Source: Rosa chinensis (Eukaryota > Streptophyta > Magnoliopsida > Rosales > Rosaceae). From it: a DNA stretch of 64,000 nucleotides. The stretch spans positions 66,297,510 to 66,361,509 of the forward strand of contig NC_037093.1 in the NCBI RefSeq assembly GCF_002994745.2, in the 5' to 3' direction. A model generated the notes under the pieces. It saw only the letters and a list, made by a program, of their open reading frames with translations, did not search any database and had not been told where the DNA came from. Positions 22,150-34,970 of the stretch are shown one piece after another; position 1 is the first letter of the stretch, and the number at the start of each line of letters is the position of its first letter. The position numbers and the translations under genes are program-made.

Positions 22150-23655
22150 TGTGTTCTTCTTCGAAACTCAAAAGTGGGGAGCGGCCATACAAAGTCAGAA
22201 ACGCAATCCACTTCCAGAGAGGAGGAGGAGAAGGAGAATGAGGACAGAGGGAGTATTAGTTTATATATAGTGAGGCAAGTGAGAGTGGGAAGTTTTATAT
22301 ATTATTGAGAGAGGAAATTGAAGGAAGGAAAGAAAGAAAGAATGGAGGTGTGTCATGTGTGAGAGGTGAGGTCACAGAGAGTGGGGCAGCCGGCAATCAT
22401 GATGAGAATCCTCCACTATTTTCTTCTTGTGCGAATCTTCCTACAATATTAATCACATACGTATCCATTTCTGGGGTCTTGCTTGTATTAAGTATTATCA
22501 AATTCAGTATACGCTTTTTGGCTTTGACATTTATTTATTAATTTTAATATTCGACATCAACTTTTTTCCCAACTTTATTTTTAATATCATGTTCAGGTTA
22601 AGGACGAATTGAATTTTCAATCCAGTTGATCTTCAGTCAACGGTTCTCATTACGTATAACAGAAACATCAGACAAAAATGGTAATAATTTCATTGAATAA
22701 TTTAGAGTGTTGTATTTCTAATCAATTGATTAAACATATTAGTTTGCATCTATGAATATTTAGCGCATTTGTAGAAATAATATTTATAAAATATATGAAA
22801 ATTCTGGTATTGAGAAATAGGTCACTATCTCGTAGGTCCACACCAACTGTACATGTTTGATTGTATATATGGTGATGATATGATACGTATTAAGATTCCT
22901 AGTGTGCAATTGAAAGGAAAGATAGTGATTAAAATTATAAAATTTGTCACGATTACTTAGCGTATTGACTTATCGGGTATTCCTTTGGACATGGTGCTGA
23001 CTAGTTTCACGATGATCTAGTTTTAAAAGAGGAAAAATAAGAAATTTCGCGGGCATGGGACAAGTCATCAAGTTGATTATAAATAATCATTAATCCAAAC
23101 GAGGTGGATTAAGTTAAAAAAGATTGTAATAATTGGTTTCCGTCCTGCACGAGTTTCATTATTCACATCGAAATGGGCCGTCATTTTGGGCCCCATCCAT
23201 TGGACCACTTGTTTAGGTGGACTCTGGTTGTCGCTGGCTCAGCAGCTGGCAAAACCTCTTATATTTTGCTGTCGCAAACCTGGTGGTTTGCTTCTCATTT
23301 TTATTAATTACAGAAAAAAGACATTTAGCAAAAAAGAAAAAGGACAAACTGTGGTGGTTTGTTGTCATGGTCTGTTTAGGGACGTCAGTGTTAGCATCAA
23401 CATTTTTCATGCACAATTGCTGAAAGACAACATCAGGTTGGGAAGTAAATGAGGTGCACATCATGCATGTGGTTTGATATATAGAAGCAAACTTGTTAAC
23501 TTTCAGTACTGTATTGCCTTTACTAGCCATGTGACTGTGGCACCATCAGTTTCTGGCCTTAACTCAAACTATCCCATGTGTGATTTCAACTCAAAAGACT
23601 CGGTAAAGTTCGAAAATTTTCCTTGTAAAGATAGGAGTGTGTGTATATATATGAA
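22150..23655. other. Intergenic, kinase promoter and bHLH 3' side
   Basis: The first 120 bases hold the kinase 5' UTR and TATA box. The rest is AT-rich, with no convincing gene. A patch at 23,190-23,560 has short open frames on both strands but no recognisable protein. Confidence 0.45.
22262..22269 (-). promoter_or_regulatory. TATA box of the receptor-like kinase
   Basis: Read on the minus strand, CTATATATAA lies about 115 bases upstream of the kinase ATG and is followed by a purine/pyrimidine-rich leader, the expected place for a plant core promoter. Confidence 0.5.
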
Positions 23656-24940
23656 TCAAGATGAAAAGAGGCACAGGTTCAGTTCACCTGCTGCTAGATT
23701 GAAAGTGTCCTCTACTGATAACGCCCCAGCTGGAAGAGTATCATCACAAGCTCCACCAGCCTGATCATTGTGAAAATTAATACGCAATTAGGGACAGGAT
23801 AATGTTACTCCATTTTGCCTTGATTACTAATTAAGCAAGAAATTCTGCGGACTCACATAATGAGCGTGGATCATGTACATGCAGCGATGCTGATCCGAGG
23901 AAATGTGAGCAGATATAACATCCAGTTTATGCTTTTCTAGTATGTAGAAGACGGTACTGAGGAGCCCTGGCCTTCTTGGCGAACAAACACTAACGTGAGC
24001 CTCATTGCCGCATATGTTCACCACAATATTAGGGGAAAACCACGTCTTGAAGCAGCTGGCCTGCTGAGAATCAAGAGAAGTAGGTGATGGATTGTTTCCG
24101 CAAGCCAACTTCTTTGATGGTCGATCCTCCTCCTCCTGAAAATGATCAGCCAAAAACGCTTTTCTTGTAACACCAGCATCACTCCTAGCTTCTGTTTTCG
24201 ATGTAATGGATGTAGAAGCGCTACTCCGCAATTTAGTAAGCCTTTGCTTTTGCGCTGTTTGTAGAGTGTGCTCGAGGGATTTGATATATCTCACTGCCTC
24301 ATCAACAATGGTGCAATGATCAGCCTGCACATCAGTGAAAAGGAACATATACATGCATATATCGTCAAGGCCTAAGGGACATTCATGCGCCAAGTGATTT
24401 TCACAATCTTAAAACAGTGTGTTTATATATACCAGGAACACGAAAGAGACAAATCAAACCCTTAGAAAACTACAAATTAAACTATCAACTTGGAAGAGCA
24501 TGCATAGACACATTGATATTGTGACATTTAGATACTCTTACGCTTCAGTGCAGCATTATATGCATTTCAGTTCCTTTGCTTGCCCTAACGCTCATATGAT
24601 GTTATGAACTTAATTGTGATCCTTATACTGATCGACATGACTTTTAATTAACATATACAAGCAAATTGCTATACATATATACCAGCATCACCTATTCCCC
24701 ATGTATCTAGTACTCAAATCAAGGTACGTATAAGCAAAATCAGAGCACTGTTAAGGATGACTAGCTTGGTAACAGTACTCTTTAACTTTTTAAGATTATT
24801 AGTACCTTAGCTGGAAGCTGAGGAAGCAAGGCATGAAGGGAAGAGAACATATCCTTCATCTTCTTCCTTCGCTCTCTCTCAACCCACGCACCACCACCAG
24901 CCTTTTGGCCCTTTCGACTTTCGTTCACCTCTTTCTCCAT
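23656..24940 (-). CDS. bHLH transcription factor, bHLH95/ZHOUPI-like
   Basis: Three exons (24940-24806, 24324-23857, 23760-23656) join in frame to 235 aa. Exon 1 encodes the basic region and helix 1 ([23 protein letters not shown]), and exon 2 continues with [18 protein letters not shown] (helix 2). Later parts match the bHLH95 family: a KAFLADHF motif, then a C-terminal ACT-like region ([35 protein letters not shown]). Exon 3 supplies a conserved amphipathic tail ([14 protein letters not shown]). An in-frame stop lies upstream of the ATG, so the N-terminus is short. The basic region keeps Glu-Arg-x-Arg-Arg, but the position usually occupied by His (four before Glu) is Gly. In Arabidopsis, ZOU/bHLH95 acts in endosperm with ICE1. 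A role in seed is inference; it could be another member of the clade. Confidence 0.85.
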
Positions 24941-26341
24941 CAATGCAGCCGGAGCTTGAATTATCTTTTGTGTTCCTTTCTAGCTTCAAAAATTGGACAC
25001 CGCCACCACTACAAGTACCAGACTAATTGGAGAATAGTTTGATTTGCTCAAATGGGTATTGTCTGCTAGCTTCTGTTAGGAATGAACTCAATGTTCCATA
25101 TAGTAAAGCTCAATAACTTCTTTCAATATTTAGATTTTTTATCCTTACAATCACGAGTGTATGTACGTAAGATGTTTGATGAAATGTCTCAAAGAAAATT
25201 AGATGACGAAAAAACTGAATTGAGCAAACGGAAGCAAGGAGTTTTAACAGCGAAGAAAGGGAGGAGTGATCATCATCTTTCTTTCATCTCCGGATTAGGC
25301 GGAGAAAATGGTTGAGAGAAGTTGAATAGAAAAGAGGGACACTTTCAGAACGTAAGAGAGGAGGAAGTGTGACAAATGTGTTGGGCTTTTGAGAAAATGA
25401 TTGGGGATTGTTGTGGAGTATAAGAGAGACTGACGTCTGACGGTTTTTTGGCCTCCTTACTACATTTATTACGGAACTACCATTCCCCTCTTTAGCTTGG
25501 TTGATTGGATGGTCACGGGGCTCATGCCCTTGCTGGTCACCCTTTTAAAATAGGACCGACGACGTGGTCATGGCTACCATTTTATGAGTCTTGCGGATCG
25601 AAATGCAAAATTGGTGCATCGTTTGAATGATCCTTGTATTTTCGTGGTATTGGCAAGTGTGTAAACTCGCCTTAAATCGGGCATGATATTTTATTTATCA
25701 TCATATGTTTTTAAGGTCAGTAAGTTCAATTCCATTATGATTATAATTTTATAGTTTCAAAAGAAATGTGAAAGGGAAACTGGGCTGAACTGTCACTACC
25801 CAACAAAGACTTAATTGAGTTAATTCTTCTTCCACTGAAGAATTGGTTGGAATAAGTTTCGGTTTCAGAAACTCTCACCTTTCCTCTAATCATTTCTACT
25901 CTAAAGTAACTCGTGAAAAAACTTTAACAAGATCCCCCAAATAAAGGTCTCTTCCTACTTGTAAAGCTTTGGACAGTTCTCCGGTCTTGTCCCCATTGAT
26001 GCTCAACATAATTCTCTCTCTCTTTTGGTACAAAATGAATTATATTCCAATGACATTCCCTATTGTATTAGTTTATATGCTAATGATCTCATTTTAGGTA
26101 TCCAATGCTCTTTAAAACAGTGAGCAGACAGATCTATGAAATTAGCAGAAATTGCCACCATTCATCCAAGACTGGTGAGCGTTTTTATACAAGTTAATTA
26201 AGATGTATCAACTAAAAAAAAAAACACAATCTTGTTAACTGGCCTGTTACACTTGCAAAATAATGAAAAATATCAGCAGTTTGGAGGTTCCTGGCGGTTT
26301 CTTGGTTGTTCAATTGAACTTCATGTAAATGAGCTTGAATA
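24941..26341. other. Intergenic between two bHLH genes
   Basis: Promoter side of the bHLH95-like gene and 3' side of the SPATULA-like gene. AT-rich. I see no gene, RNA or repeat that I can support. Confidence 0.5.
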
Positions 26342-28723
26342 TCATACATCAGGTCTCTTTGAGGACACCTTATCAGCATCTGATGAAGAGTTTATCCCAG
26401 TCCGATTGGAATCTGATTTTGAGGACGGCTCACCTTCACAGAATAATAGTTCCTATGATCACATAGCAAGAAAACGACAAGCATTAGTCCTTGAAATTCT
26501 TATAAATTACTACATAGGCATCCATGCTAGAGTTACCTTAGAAGATGTGGCAGCAAAGAAGGGTCTGTAGTAAGCTTGAGTCGATGGTTCAAAGACAAAT
26601 GAGGCTTCCAAAGTAGGGACATTTGCAGCTGAGGGTACGACCATTGGCTGATTCAAGATTGTGCATCCACTGGAAATATTATAAGCTGATTGCATTGAGT
26701 TTTCTTCACTACCAAAAAATGGGCTCATTCCTCTGCTAGACTTTGGAACTTTGTTACTTCCTTCGTCAAAGCCCAATGCCATATGAGGCAACTGCACAGG
26801 CTGCATCATTCCTGGTAAGCACATGGGATGCAAACCCAGTCCATTTCTCATCGTTAACATCTGCATACACAATCAAAAGAAAAGAGTCTATCAGCTTTTG
26901 TTATGAGAGTGAATTTCCTTCCGTGATTATTTTTGCATATCTGAAAAGAGGGGAAAGGGGATATTGCAAATACGACATCCACAAAAGCAGTCTTATACAC
27001 AACACACATCCTGGTCCAAGTTTAGTGGTTGGTCACATAACCCCCAACCTAAAACGAATGTGTGCTAGATGTCAATTAAGTACATAGGTATCGTTTATGC
27101 AGAGTTTGTAGGGCTAAAATGCTAACAAAGGTTTGAAAAAGAAGAAATGACCAGAAACAGAGGACACGATAGACTTCCCGGGTCATGAAGAAACAGCCTT
27201 TCAATTTGAGGATAACTCATGGATAAAGGAAGAATGAAAGATACAGCCAATCTTGTTTGCATGCATTAAGCCAGAAGGACAGGTGGCATGATGAGGTTAA
27301 GAGGTTCATATTTTTCAAAGAACATATTCAGTGCTTAACATGGATGCGAGACCAATGTTAATCTACTAATGCATAACCATTTAGCAAAAGTTACAACATG
27401 CTTTTGTGAACTACTCGTCCTCAAATATCAAATGACTTTCTTGACAATCGCTACAACATGGACCAACGGTTTATGCAATGTTTGAGTAGTTGAGGTCTAC
27501 TTATTCCAGATAGGCAATGTTGCACCATTTGTTCTTTCCCAAAACTAATGCACCACACTTTAAACAGGATTATTGCATAAGCAATAATGAGATTTACATT
27601 AAGCGGCTAGCCAAGAGTAAATTTGCAAAGTCCGTTAATTTCAAATCTAGTCAGCTATAAATAAAATAATCGCTACTCAATTATGCTTCACAGCAAACAT
27701 CACTCTTTCATAGTAGCAATTATTTCAATCACTAGAGTCCCTCAAAGTTTAAATTTACAATCCAGAAAATCAACTGCATAAGGACTTATCATTGAAACAT
27801 ATCAAAAGCAATTGCTCGTGATGTTAACACATTTATCTTTAGGAGTGAAATCTATCTGACCTGTACTTGAAGCTGGAGCTGCTTCAAATACTCAATTGCT
27901 TCATCCAGCATCGAAGCCTTATCCGTCTAAAAAAGCATAACCACCAGATCACTCATTTGAAAAATAAAACCAGTAAAAAAAAAAAAGCTACAGAAATTTT
28001 GAAAGCAGAGTACCTTGTTAGAATTTGGAATCAGGTTCTGCAAAGCTTTCATTTTCTCATTAATCTTACTCCTCCTTCTCTGTCCCAAAATCAATTAAAC
28101 CCAGAATCAAATTCCCATGTGTCAAAATGACAAAGAAGAAAAAAAGACCCAACCTTTTCCGACAAGTTATGGACCTCCGCCGCTCTGCTTCTCTTGGACA
28201 AACTACGCGGCGGAGCTGCGTTTAATGGAACCTCCGGCGCTTCAGGACCCTTATAATTCCACCAAAAGATTTCAAATTTCCAGCTAATTCTAACTCAACA
28301 AACTTTTAGTGATGATAAATAACAGTAAGTCTCGATCTTTTTCTTTCTTTTCTCTTTGATTTTCTGAAGAAAAAACTATATTACCTCACTGTCACAGCTG
28401 ACGTCACCAAGATCATTCTCCGACGAAACTCTCCTCCCCCCCTTCTTTGAAGTGTTGGCGTCGGAGTCCATGAAATACCCGCCGCCGGAATCGGAGAAGT
28501 TGAAGTCAGAGGGGCGGTCGGAGTCGGGCCGGTCCGCCGATCGGGCCAACAATTGAGGATGCTCGTGAGGCGGCGGCACTGAGGAGGAGGAGTTGAGTAG
28601 GTGCATGTAACTAGCGGGCTTGAAGGGCGCCCCGCAGGAAGAGGAGGAGCCGCCGTGGAGGAGGTGGCTGAGAATGTTGGAGATTTCTTCCGAGTCCGGC
28701 GGCGTTCCGTACAGATCCGCCAT
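26342..28723 (-). CDS. SPT: bHLH transcription factor, SPATULA/ALCATRAZ type
   Basis: Six exons (28723-28385, 28249-28154, 28079-28014, 27926-27861, 26860-26537, 26452-26342) join in frame to 333 aa. The N-terminus has a short acidic amphipathic motif (DSEEISNILSHLL) of the kind seen in SPT, then Ser/Pro-rich and acidic stretches. The bHLH (about 133-190) has the full DNA-contact set His140, Glu144 and Arg148 in EVHNLSEKRRRSK, and the diagnostic loop-helix IPNSNKTDKASMLDEAIEYL followed by QLQVQMLTMRNG. The tail LHPMCLPG is typical of the SPT/PIF-related group. The very small exons 3 and 4 (66 nt each) match the known layout of this family. In Arabidopsis these factors pattern carpel margins, fruit dehiscence and growth. 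SPT versus ALC is not decided; length favours SPT. The last exon is the least certain. Confidence 0.88.
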
Positions 28724-30587
28724 GGTTGAGAGAATTTGCAAGATTGAAGAAGAAGAAGACGCTAGCTGCTGCTGCCTCTCTCTCTCTCTCTCTTTTTCTG
28801 TGCCGTTTTGACATTCGTCGCTGCTTAAAACCAAAACCAAATAGAATGGGGAGGTTTAGAGTTTAAACCTCGACCTCACAATTTTGATTACTCTCCCGCG
28901 CTAATCATATCATCGTCTGCAATTTTGCCAGTTGGAATTATTGATATTTTCTCAGAGCTCCCATGCCTTTTCTAATATTCTAGATTGCGCCCCTTGTTTT
29001 TCTCTTATTTACAGCCTCTGCTTTTACTATTTCAGCCGTTATTGCAATCAAGGACATACGAATTTAACAACTTGTTAATTCTCAGCAGGCGCACACAACT
29101 GAAAACTGCAAAGAGCCCATAGAGAGTTTCAGTTACTGTGTGTTTTCTTTCAATAAGTTCGGATACAGCTGTACAACTTAACAATACCGTAGTAGTTCGA
29201 AATCTATTCGGTGTAAATATATATTTCTTTTTCGGTCTATAATTTAAATCTCTACACTGATTATAAATGAGACATTTCTCAATATTAAAAGCGTTGAATT
29301 TTACCATATTGTAATACGACAGCAAGTCAAGATCTGTCGTGCCGAACTCCCCATGGCATAGCTAATTAGACTTTTGGCTAGTAAGGTTAAGAAGAGAGTG
29401 AGCAAAATTTATAATAAACCCCTTTATTTGTGCCGATTTTCCAAATTTAGCTTAACACTGTAGCAAAAATTCTAATAAATTTTGGTTTGGTTTGTTCAAC
29501 GTCTTAAATGGGGTTGGAGTCAAACATGTCATGTCTCACTGTCTTATCCAACCAAAACGTCAGCCTTTTGCCTGCAAATTTAATATTCAAAGTGCAACTC
29601 CCGAGGACCCTTTTAGTAGCGTGTTACTACTACCATTTACATTATGATACCACCTACATCATCCTCCCCTTCATTTCCAAGCTATTGCCACAAAACTCCA
29701 GCTTAGGATTCCAATTCAAAGTCGGCCCAAGGAGGAGGATGATGAACTTGTGAGAAAAACAAAAGTGTCTTCCACATTTCGTGTTCTACGATGCGCTAGC
29801 CTCCTAACCACGAGTCCATGATTATGAAACATCAAAATCATGATATAAGCAAGGTAATTAATATGAGCATTTCGAAGCAACTTCATAGAATGATGCAAAA
29901 CTTTCACTACGCGTTGGCTGCCTTAGCTGTGCACCAGCTAGGAAGTTTCATGCGTAAAGTACTCATTCACACACTGCTACAACCATAGCACGTAGAATGA
30001 TGAATGCGAGTAATATCTTGATCTTTCCCCCAAGTTCTATCATACAGCCATGCATGACATACTTGATGTGTTTAGGGTCTCAGCTGTTAAAACGGCCTCT
30101 ACAACAGAAACAAAGATCTTAAAACACTAATCTGCTCTCATTCTAACAAGACCAACATAAATGGCTATGAGACATCTGAGATATAATGTGAATAATCTGA
30201 CCAAGACAAAAGGAAAAGAACTGTAATGGAGGGGGAGAGGGGGGGAAGCAGCACAAAAGGAGCAAACCATTACAAAATATCAAAACCTAATCATTCATTG
30301 ATAAAATGAAAAGTCAGTACCCAGTTTAGCTTTCCAACTTTGAAATTTGCTGCCTCCAATAGGAGGCCAATGGTTTTAAATAAAATTAAAAAATAATAAT
30401 AAATTTGATGCTCGACTCTTGTTGAAGTTGCGCATTGGACTAACTTCAGTTCGACAAGCACGGAAAGGTGAGGGAGGCATTGGGAAATTGGGATTCACTG
30501 AACCAATATAGGCAGGCCCCAAACCAAAGCAACCCTCTTTGCCTATTTTTGAAGAAAAAACTAGCCTGCAAAATCGTTGATGTCAAC
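28724..30587. other. Intergenic
   Basis: Starts with the CT-rich leader of the SPATULA-like gene (a (TC)n run near 28,775-28,795 read on plus). The remainder is unannotated AT-rich DNA with no supported gene. The end probably holds the 3' UTR of the ubiquitin ligase gene. Confidence 0.45.
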
Positions 30588-33532
30588 TCATGTTGCCAAG
30601 GCTGTAGTTTTACAAATGGGGCACAGATTCTTGTGTGTCAGCCATTGTTTGATGCAGTCGCTATGGAAATCATGCCCACATTCAAGCATTCCAAGATCAT
30701 CTCCTTCATTATATTCCTCCTGCATCCATAATAGAAAATAAATCATGCGGAGATAGAAGGAGTAACACAGAGTCATGGATATACATGCATCATGGTGTTG
30801 TTACCTGACATATACAACAAGGCTCCGTCTCCGTCTCTGCTTGAGATGCCTCGGCAATATACTTCTTATGTTTCAAGCGATTCGATATAATTTCTTCACT
30901 CAATCCAGTGTTCACATTTCCGATGCGCTCTTCCAGAGCCAATAACTCCTACATTAATAATAAATTTAAAGTTAGAAGTCTCATTTATATGAATAAAGGA
31001 AACAAAACTTTCATCTGTTTTTTTTGTACCAATTACCTCGTAAGACATATTGTCAACATCTAGTCTCATATCCCTATGCCGGTCGTGAATATCAGCCACT
31101 CCAAACAGCATTGACTGGTCAAGAATCATAACATCCTGACAGAAAGAAGCCGAAGCCGAAGCCGATTCAAAACGATAATTCATAGTAGCATTCAGTCGTA
31201 ACATTCATGTCTTATCCAAATTATAATATCTACAAATTAAATAACAAAATGGACCCCCACCCCCAAAGAAAAATAAAAAATGTACACACAAAGATTAGTT
31301 TATGCCACATTGTTGAACACAACTGAGAACCATCCGATATTACTACGAAGCCTCTCCAAGTCGTTCACGTATCAGTTTACCTTAGAACTAAATAAATCAG
31401 AATTCAAGTCTTTAAAGAAAGATTTCTGGCCATTTGCAAAGTTAGATAGAGTGGGATTACATTGATGTGCTCTGGTATACATAACAAAAACAAAATTCTA
31501 ACCTCGAACCGCAAGCTCTCGCCCCTTCGCATGAGACCCAAGACATTGCAAATCTGCTGAAGAGCGCAAAAAAAACTTCATAAGCTTTAAGTGACTACCC
31601 CTTTACCATAATTAACAAAACAATATGAGTTTAAGAATAATACAGCAACAGAAAACTCGATTAACATGAAAATTTCAAAATTTGATAATGCAACGAGTTG
31701 GAGACTTCAAAATAAAAACTGATACAGAAAAAATGATGGGACAACAGCAACTCTTCATAGTTGTAATTGTTTATCAGATGATATCACAGTAAATTTAAGG
31801 TGACTCAGTAACACACCTCAGATACAAGCCTGTTGTTTCCTTCTCCACCAGCAGCCAAAGTGCGCAATGAATAGGGAAGCCCAAGTCCATCTCCATGTCT
31901 CTCCAACCACGATGCAGACCTTGGGTGAGGCTGATGATGACCCAGGTTAGCAGCTCCGGATGAATGCACAGCCTCCTGTGATGATGAAGAACCAGAACGC
32001 ATTGGCAAAAAGTTGCTGCCCTGGTTCCCAGACTCATTACCACCAGCAGAAAACAATGATCGACGAACATATTCAGATAATCTTCGAGGAAATTGCGGAT
32101 GAGAATTGTGGTGAGGAACCCATGTAGGAGCAGACGCTGGATGAGTGCTTGAACTTGGGCCGGTCCGGGATGTAGAAGCAACATTTCCAGGAATACTTGC
32201 ATTTCCACCTGTTAAATTTCTACTGGATGAACCTGCTGAAAGTCTAGCAGAATTCCTCAATTCAGTTGCTGGTACAAAAATAGGATGACCCAAAATCTGT
32301 CTTGCCATGCTTCTTGAACTCGCTTCCTCACGTAGTGGAGCATCTCTGTCCCCCATAAACACAGAGTTTGATAAGCCACCGGTTCTTGAGCTTGAACCAC
32401 TGTTCCACCTCAAAGACTGCGCATTTTGTGGCAATGCAGGGACATGGACAACTGGCTGGTTTTGTGAACTCATATTATCTAGTACCGGTGCTGGTCTCAG
32501 GTCGAGACTATGATCAACTGGAAGAAGACCAGGTGAATGCTGCGAAGAAGAACCACTAGAATGCCTAGCAGCCCTCCCACTTGAGAACCTAGTTGAGGGT
32601 ATAGTGTTTTGTTGATTGGATGGATTTATTCTCACACGGAAGTTTCTGTGAGAACTTTCTGAGCTTCTTCCAACATTTGAATCAGGAATGCTGTCAGAAG
32701 TAAGTTCTCTACCACCTGCTCCAGGTCTTGGATTTCCCTCTTGTGATGGAGTGGATATGTTTATGCCTGCATTATAGTGAGCAGGGACAGAAGTCCTTGC
32801 ACCACTTTCTGTATGCTGAAAGTAACTACAACTTCCACTTAAAGAAGACTGTCCTAAATGTCCCTCCATAGTCTTTCTTTTGCAAGATACACGGCGACCC
32901 TCCAATGAACAACCAGGTCTGCCATCATTTTCTCCCACTAAAAATCCAGTACTTGCAGCGGGAAGCAGAAAAGGATCAGAATTACCAGTAGGACGAGTCC
33001 GCTCATTTTCGGTGACATTATACTTGTATGTGTTAGGACATTCCATAACTTGACTACTATCACCACCATGACCAGTGAAACCTGCATTCAAGTTCAGATG
33101 CTGTGAAGCTGCATCAGAATTGGAACTTGGTGTAAAAATAGTATTCACATTGTTGTCCAGTGAAAGGTTATTAGTTGGTTCATAGCGCCGCTCCTCTAAC
33201 CTCAGACCAGCTTCACCACAAGCATCCACTGAAGATGACCATCCAAAATCTGGTTTCCGCTCATCACGATTTACTTCACCCTGTGAGTTTCTAGAACTAG
33301 GTTCACCCAAGCACCATCTGCCTAAGTTCTGACGTTCACGACCAATGGAATTCCCAAAACCAACATCCATATCAGTAGGTGATTGTATATAGTCAGGAAT
33401 CCGACTTTCTACAGGATTCCGCGTGCCATTCCAGCAAATCTGCTGATCTAAAGCAGCATCATTCGACGTATTCCCATGGTCAAAATCTAGCATTTCAGGC
33501 AAGGAACCGATAGTACCCCTCTGCCCTTGCAT
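30588..33532 (-). CDS. MBR2: RING-H2 E3 ubiquitin ligase, MBR2/MBR1-like
   Basis: Five coding exons (33532-31817, 31553-31503, 31135-31037, 30948-30805, 30719-30588) give 713 aa. The long first exon is Ser/Asn/Gly-rich and disordered-looking. It starts MQGQRGTIGSLPEMLDFD, the typical opening of MBR proteins. The conserved C-terminal half has NVLGLMRRGESLRFEDVMILD and ends with a RING-H2: Cys-x2-Cys in CCICQEEY, ECGHDFHSDC, and CPIC. In Arabidopsis MBR1 and MBR2 ubiquitinate the Mediator subunit MED25/PFT1 and promote flowering. The same role here is inferred. Intron 1 ends in CAGCAG, so one Gln may be alternatively included. A leader intron lies upstream (separate entry). Length is similar to Arabidopsis MBR2 (about 670 aa). 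Confidence 0.92.
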
Positions 33533-34970
33533 TAGGGCTAATATGGATCTCCTTGTAAATTATATGTAAAGTACTTGAAGAAACCTTCAGTACGATCAAT
33601 AAGCTGTGTGCAATTTGGCAGACCTGAACCAAAAGTAGAAGAAAGACTAATATTATTAACAATTGAATCAAAGAAAGTTAAAATTAAATAAGTAATTCAT
33701 AAGAGTAGGAACAATGCTTCATTTTTCAGTTTCTTTTGATAGGTAAGTGAAACACAAATCTTCTACAGAGAGCAAGTTATTCTGAGGAAATGTACGTGCT
33801 CCAGGTCTTTTGAATTAGATGCCTAATTGGCAGGAAGAGAATACAATTGAATTGTATGACATAGTTATGTTGTGTGGCACTGCTGTCAGTACCAAAAGCC
33901 CAGAAATACTAGATACATCAATGACACTAGGACAACAGAATGAGAAAACACACACTGCTGAGGTAAAGATTGATCCCTCATGGTAGCAGTTGTTGAATAA
34001 CATGAGAATACACGTTCATGTTCCAGCAGCGATAGAGTGAGTGACTGTATGTGCAACTATATTAAGTGAAACAACAATCCTTAAATTAAAAATCACATAC
34101 ATTTCCTCACCGAAAACCGACTCCACCGGTAAAGCAAACAAATGGTCTAAAAGCTAAACCCTTTGTATGAAACACTTGAGAGGCAATCAAATTCACATAA
34201 ACTCAGCCACCCACCAGCTAAAAGATGCAAGTCTAGAGCAAAACCACGTCAAACAATTCAAAGGTTGAAGCTTTCAAGCAACCCACCATGAATTATTGCC
34301 AGTATAATAAGAAAAGGACTGATCAAACCCATTTACATGTAAAATTGGGAGATCTGTTCATCCACATACAAGGTCAAATTTGGATGGCCAAAAAACCTCA
34401 AGCCAAAATCTCATTATAAAGCAGCTGGTATCAAAAATTGTGAAGGCCACACACAATCAAACCACAAATGAGGACCCAGAAACAGTCATCAAAAACCAAG
34501 GACACCAAACCAAAAAAACCAATAAGAAAGTAACAATCTTTGGGTTTGTTAAAACGGTGTGAAGGCTTCAACCCTTTACAATTCAGCTCCGGAGATTGAA
34601 CAGAACAAGACCAAAATTTTGACCCATAAAAAAAACCAAACAAAAATCAAGTCTTTCAAATCCAATCTTATCACCACCAACCGATCGATTCAAAACAAAA
34701 AAAAACAGAATAAATCATAAGAACTATACATACCCAGATGAAGAAACCGATCTATGTTCCAGAAAAGGGACAAATTAGGCCGGAAGATGATGATGATGAT
34801 GATGATGATGAAGAAAGTCCCCTCTCTCTTTTTTTCTCCAGAAAACAAAAGAGGGTTGGGAGAAAACAACACAAAACCCACTGAGGGAGAGCAATGGGGT
34901 TGGAGAGAAAGGGCGAGAGGCTTTGGCTCTTTGGGTGGATGAAATGAAATTGAAATGAAATGTGGAGAGA
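33533..34970 (-). other. 5' UTR of the MBR2-like gene with a leader intron
   Basis: A donor (CTGG/GTATGTATAG at 34,734) and an acceptor (TTCAG at 33,626) bracket a ~1.1-kb intron that would leave a short second leader exon (33,625-33,533). The first leader exon carries a (CAT)n run at 34,786-34,811. No coding frame crosses it. The transcription start is not defined. Confidence 0.5.

Noticed and set aside
29380..29406. A 15-base match to the miR156 core (AGAAGAGAGTGAGCA)
   Set aside because: No complementary arm lies within a few hundred bases, so no precursor hairpin. Most likely chance in purine-rich DNA.
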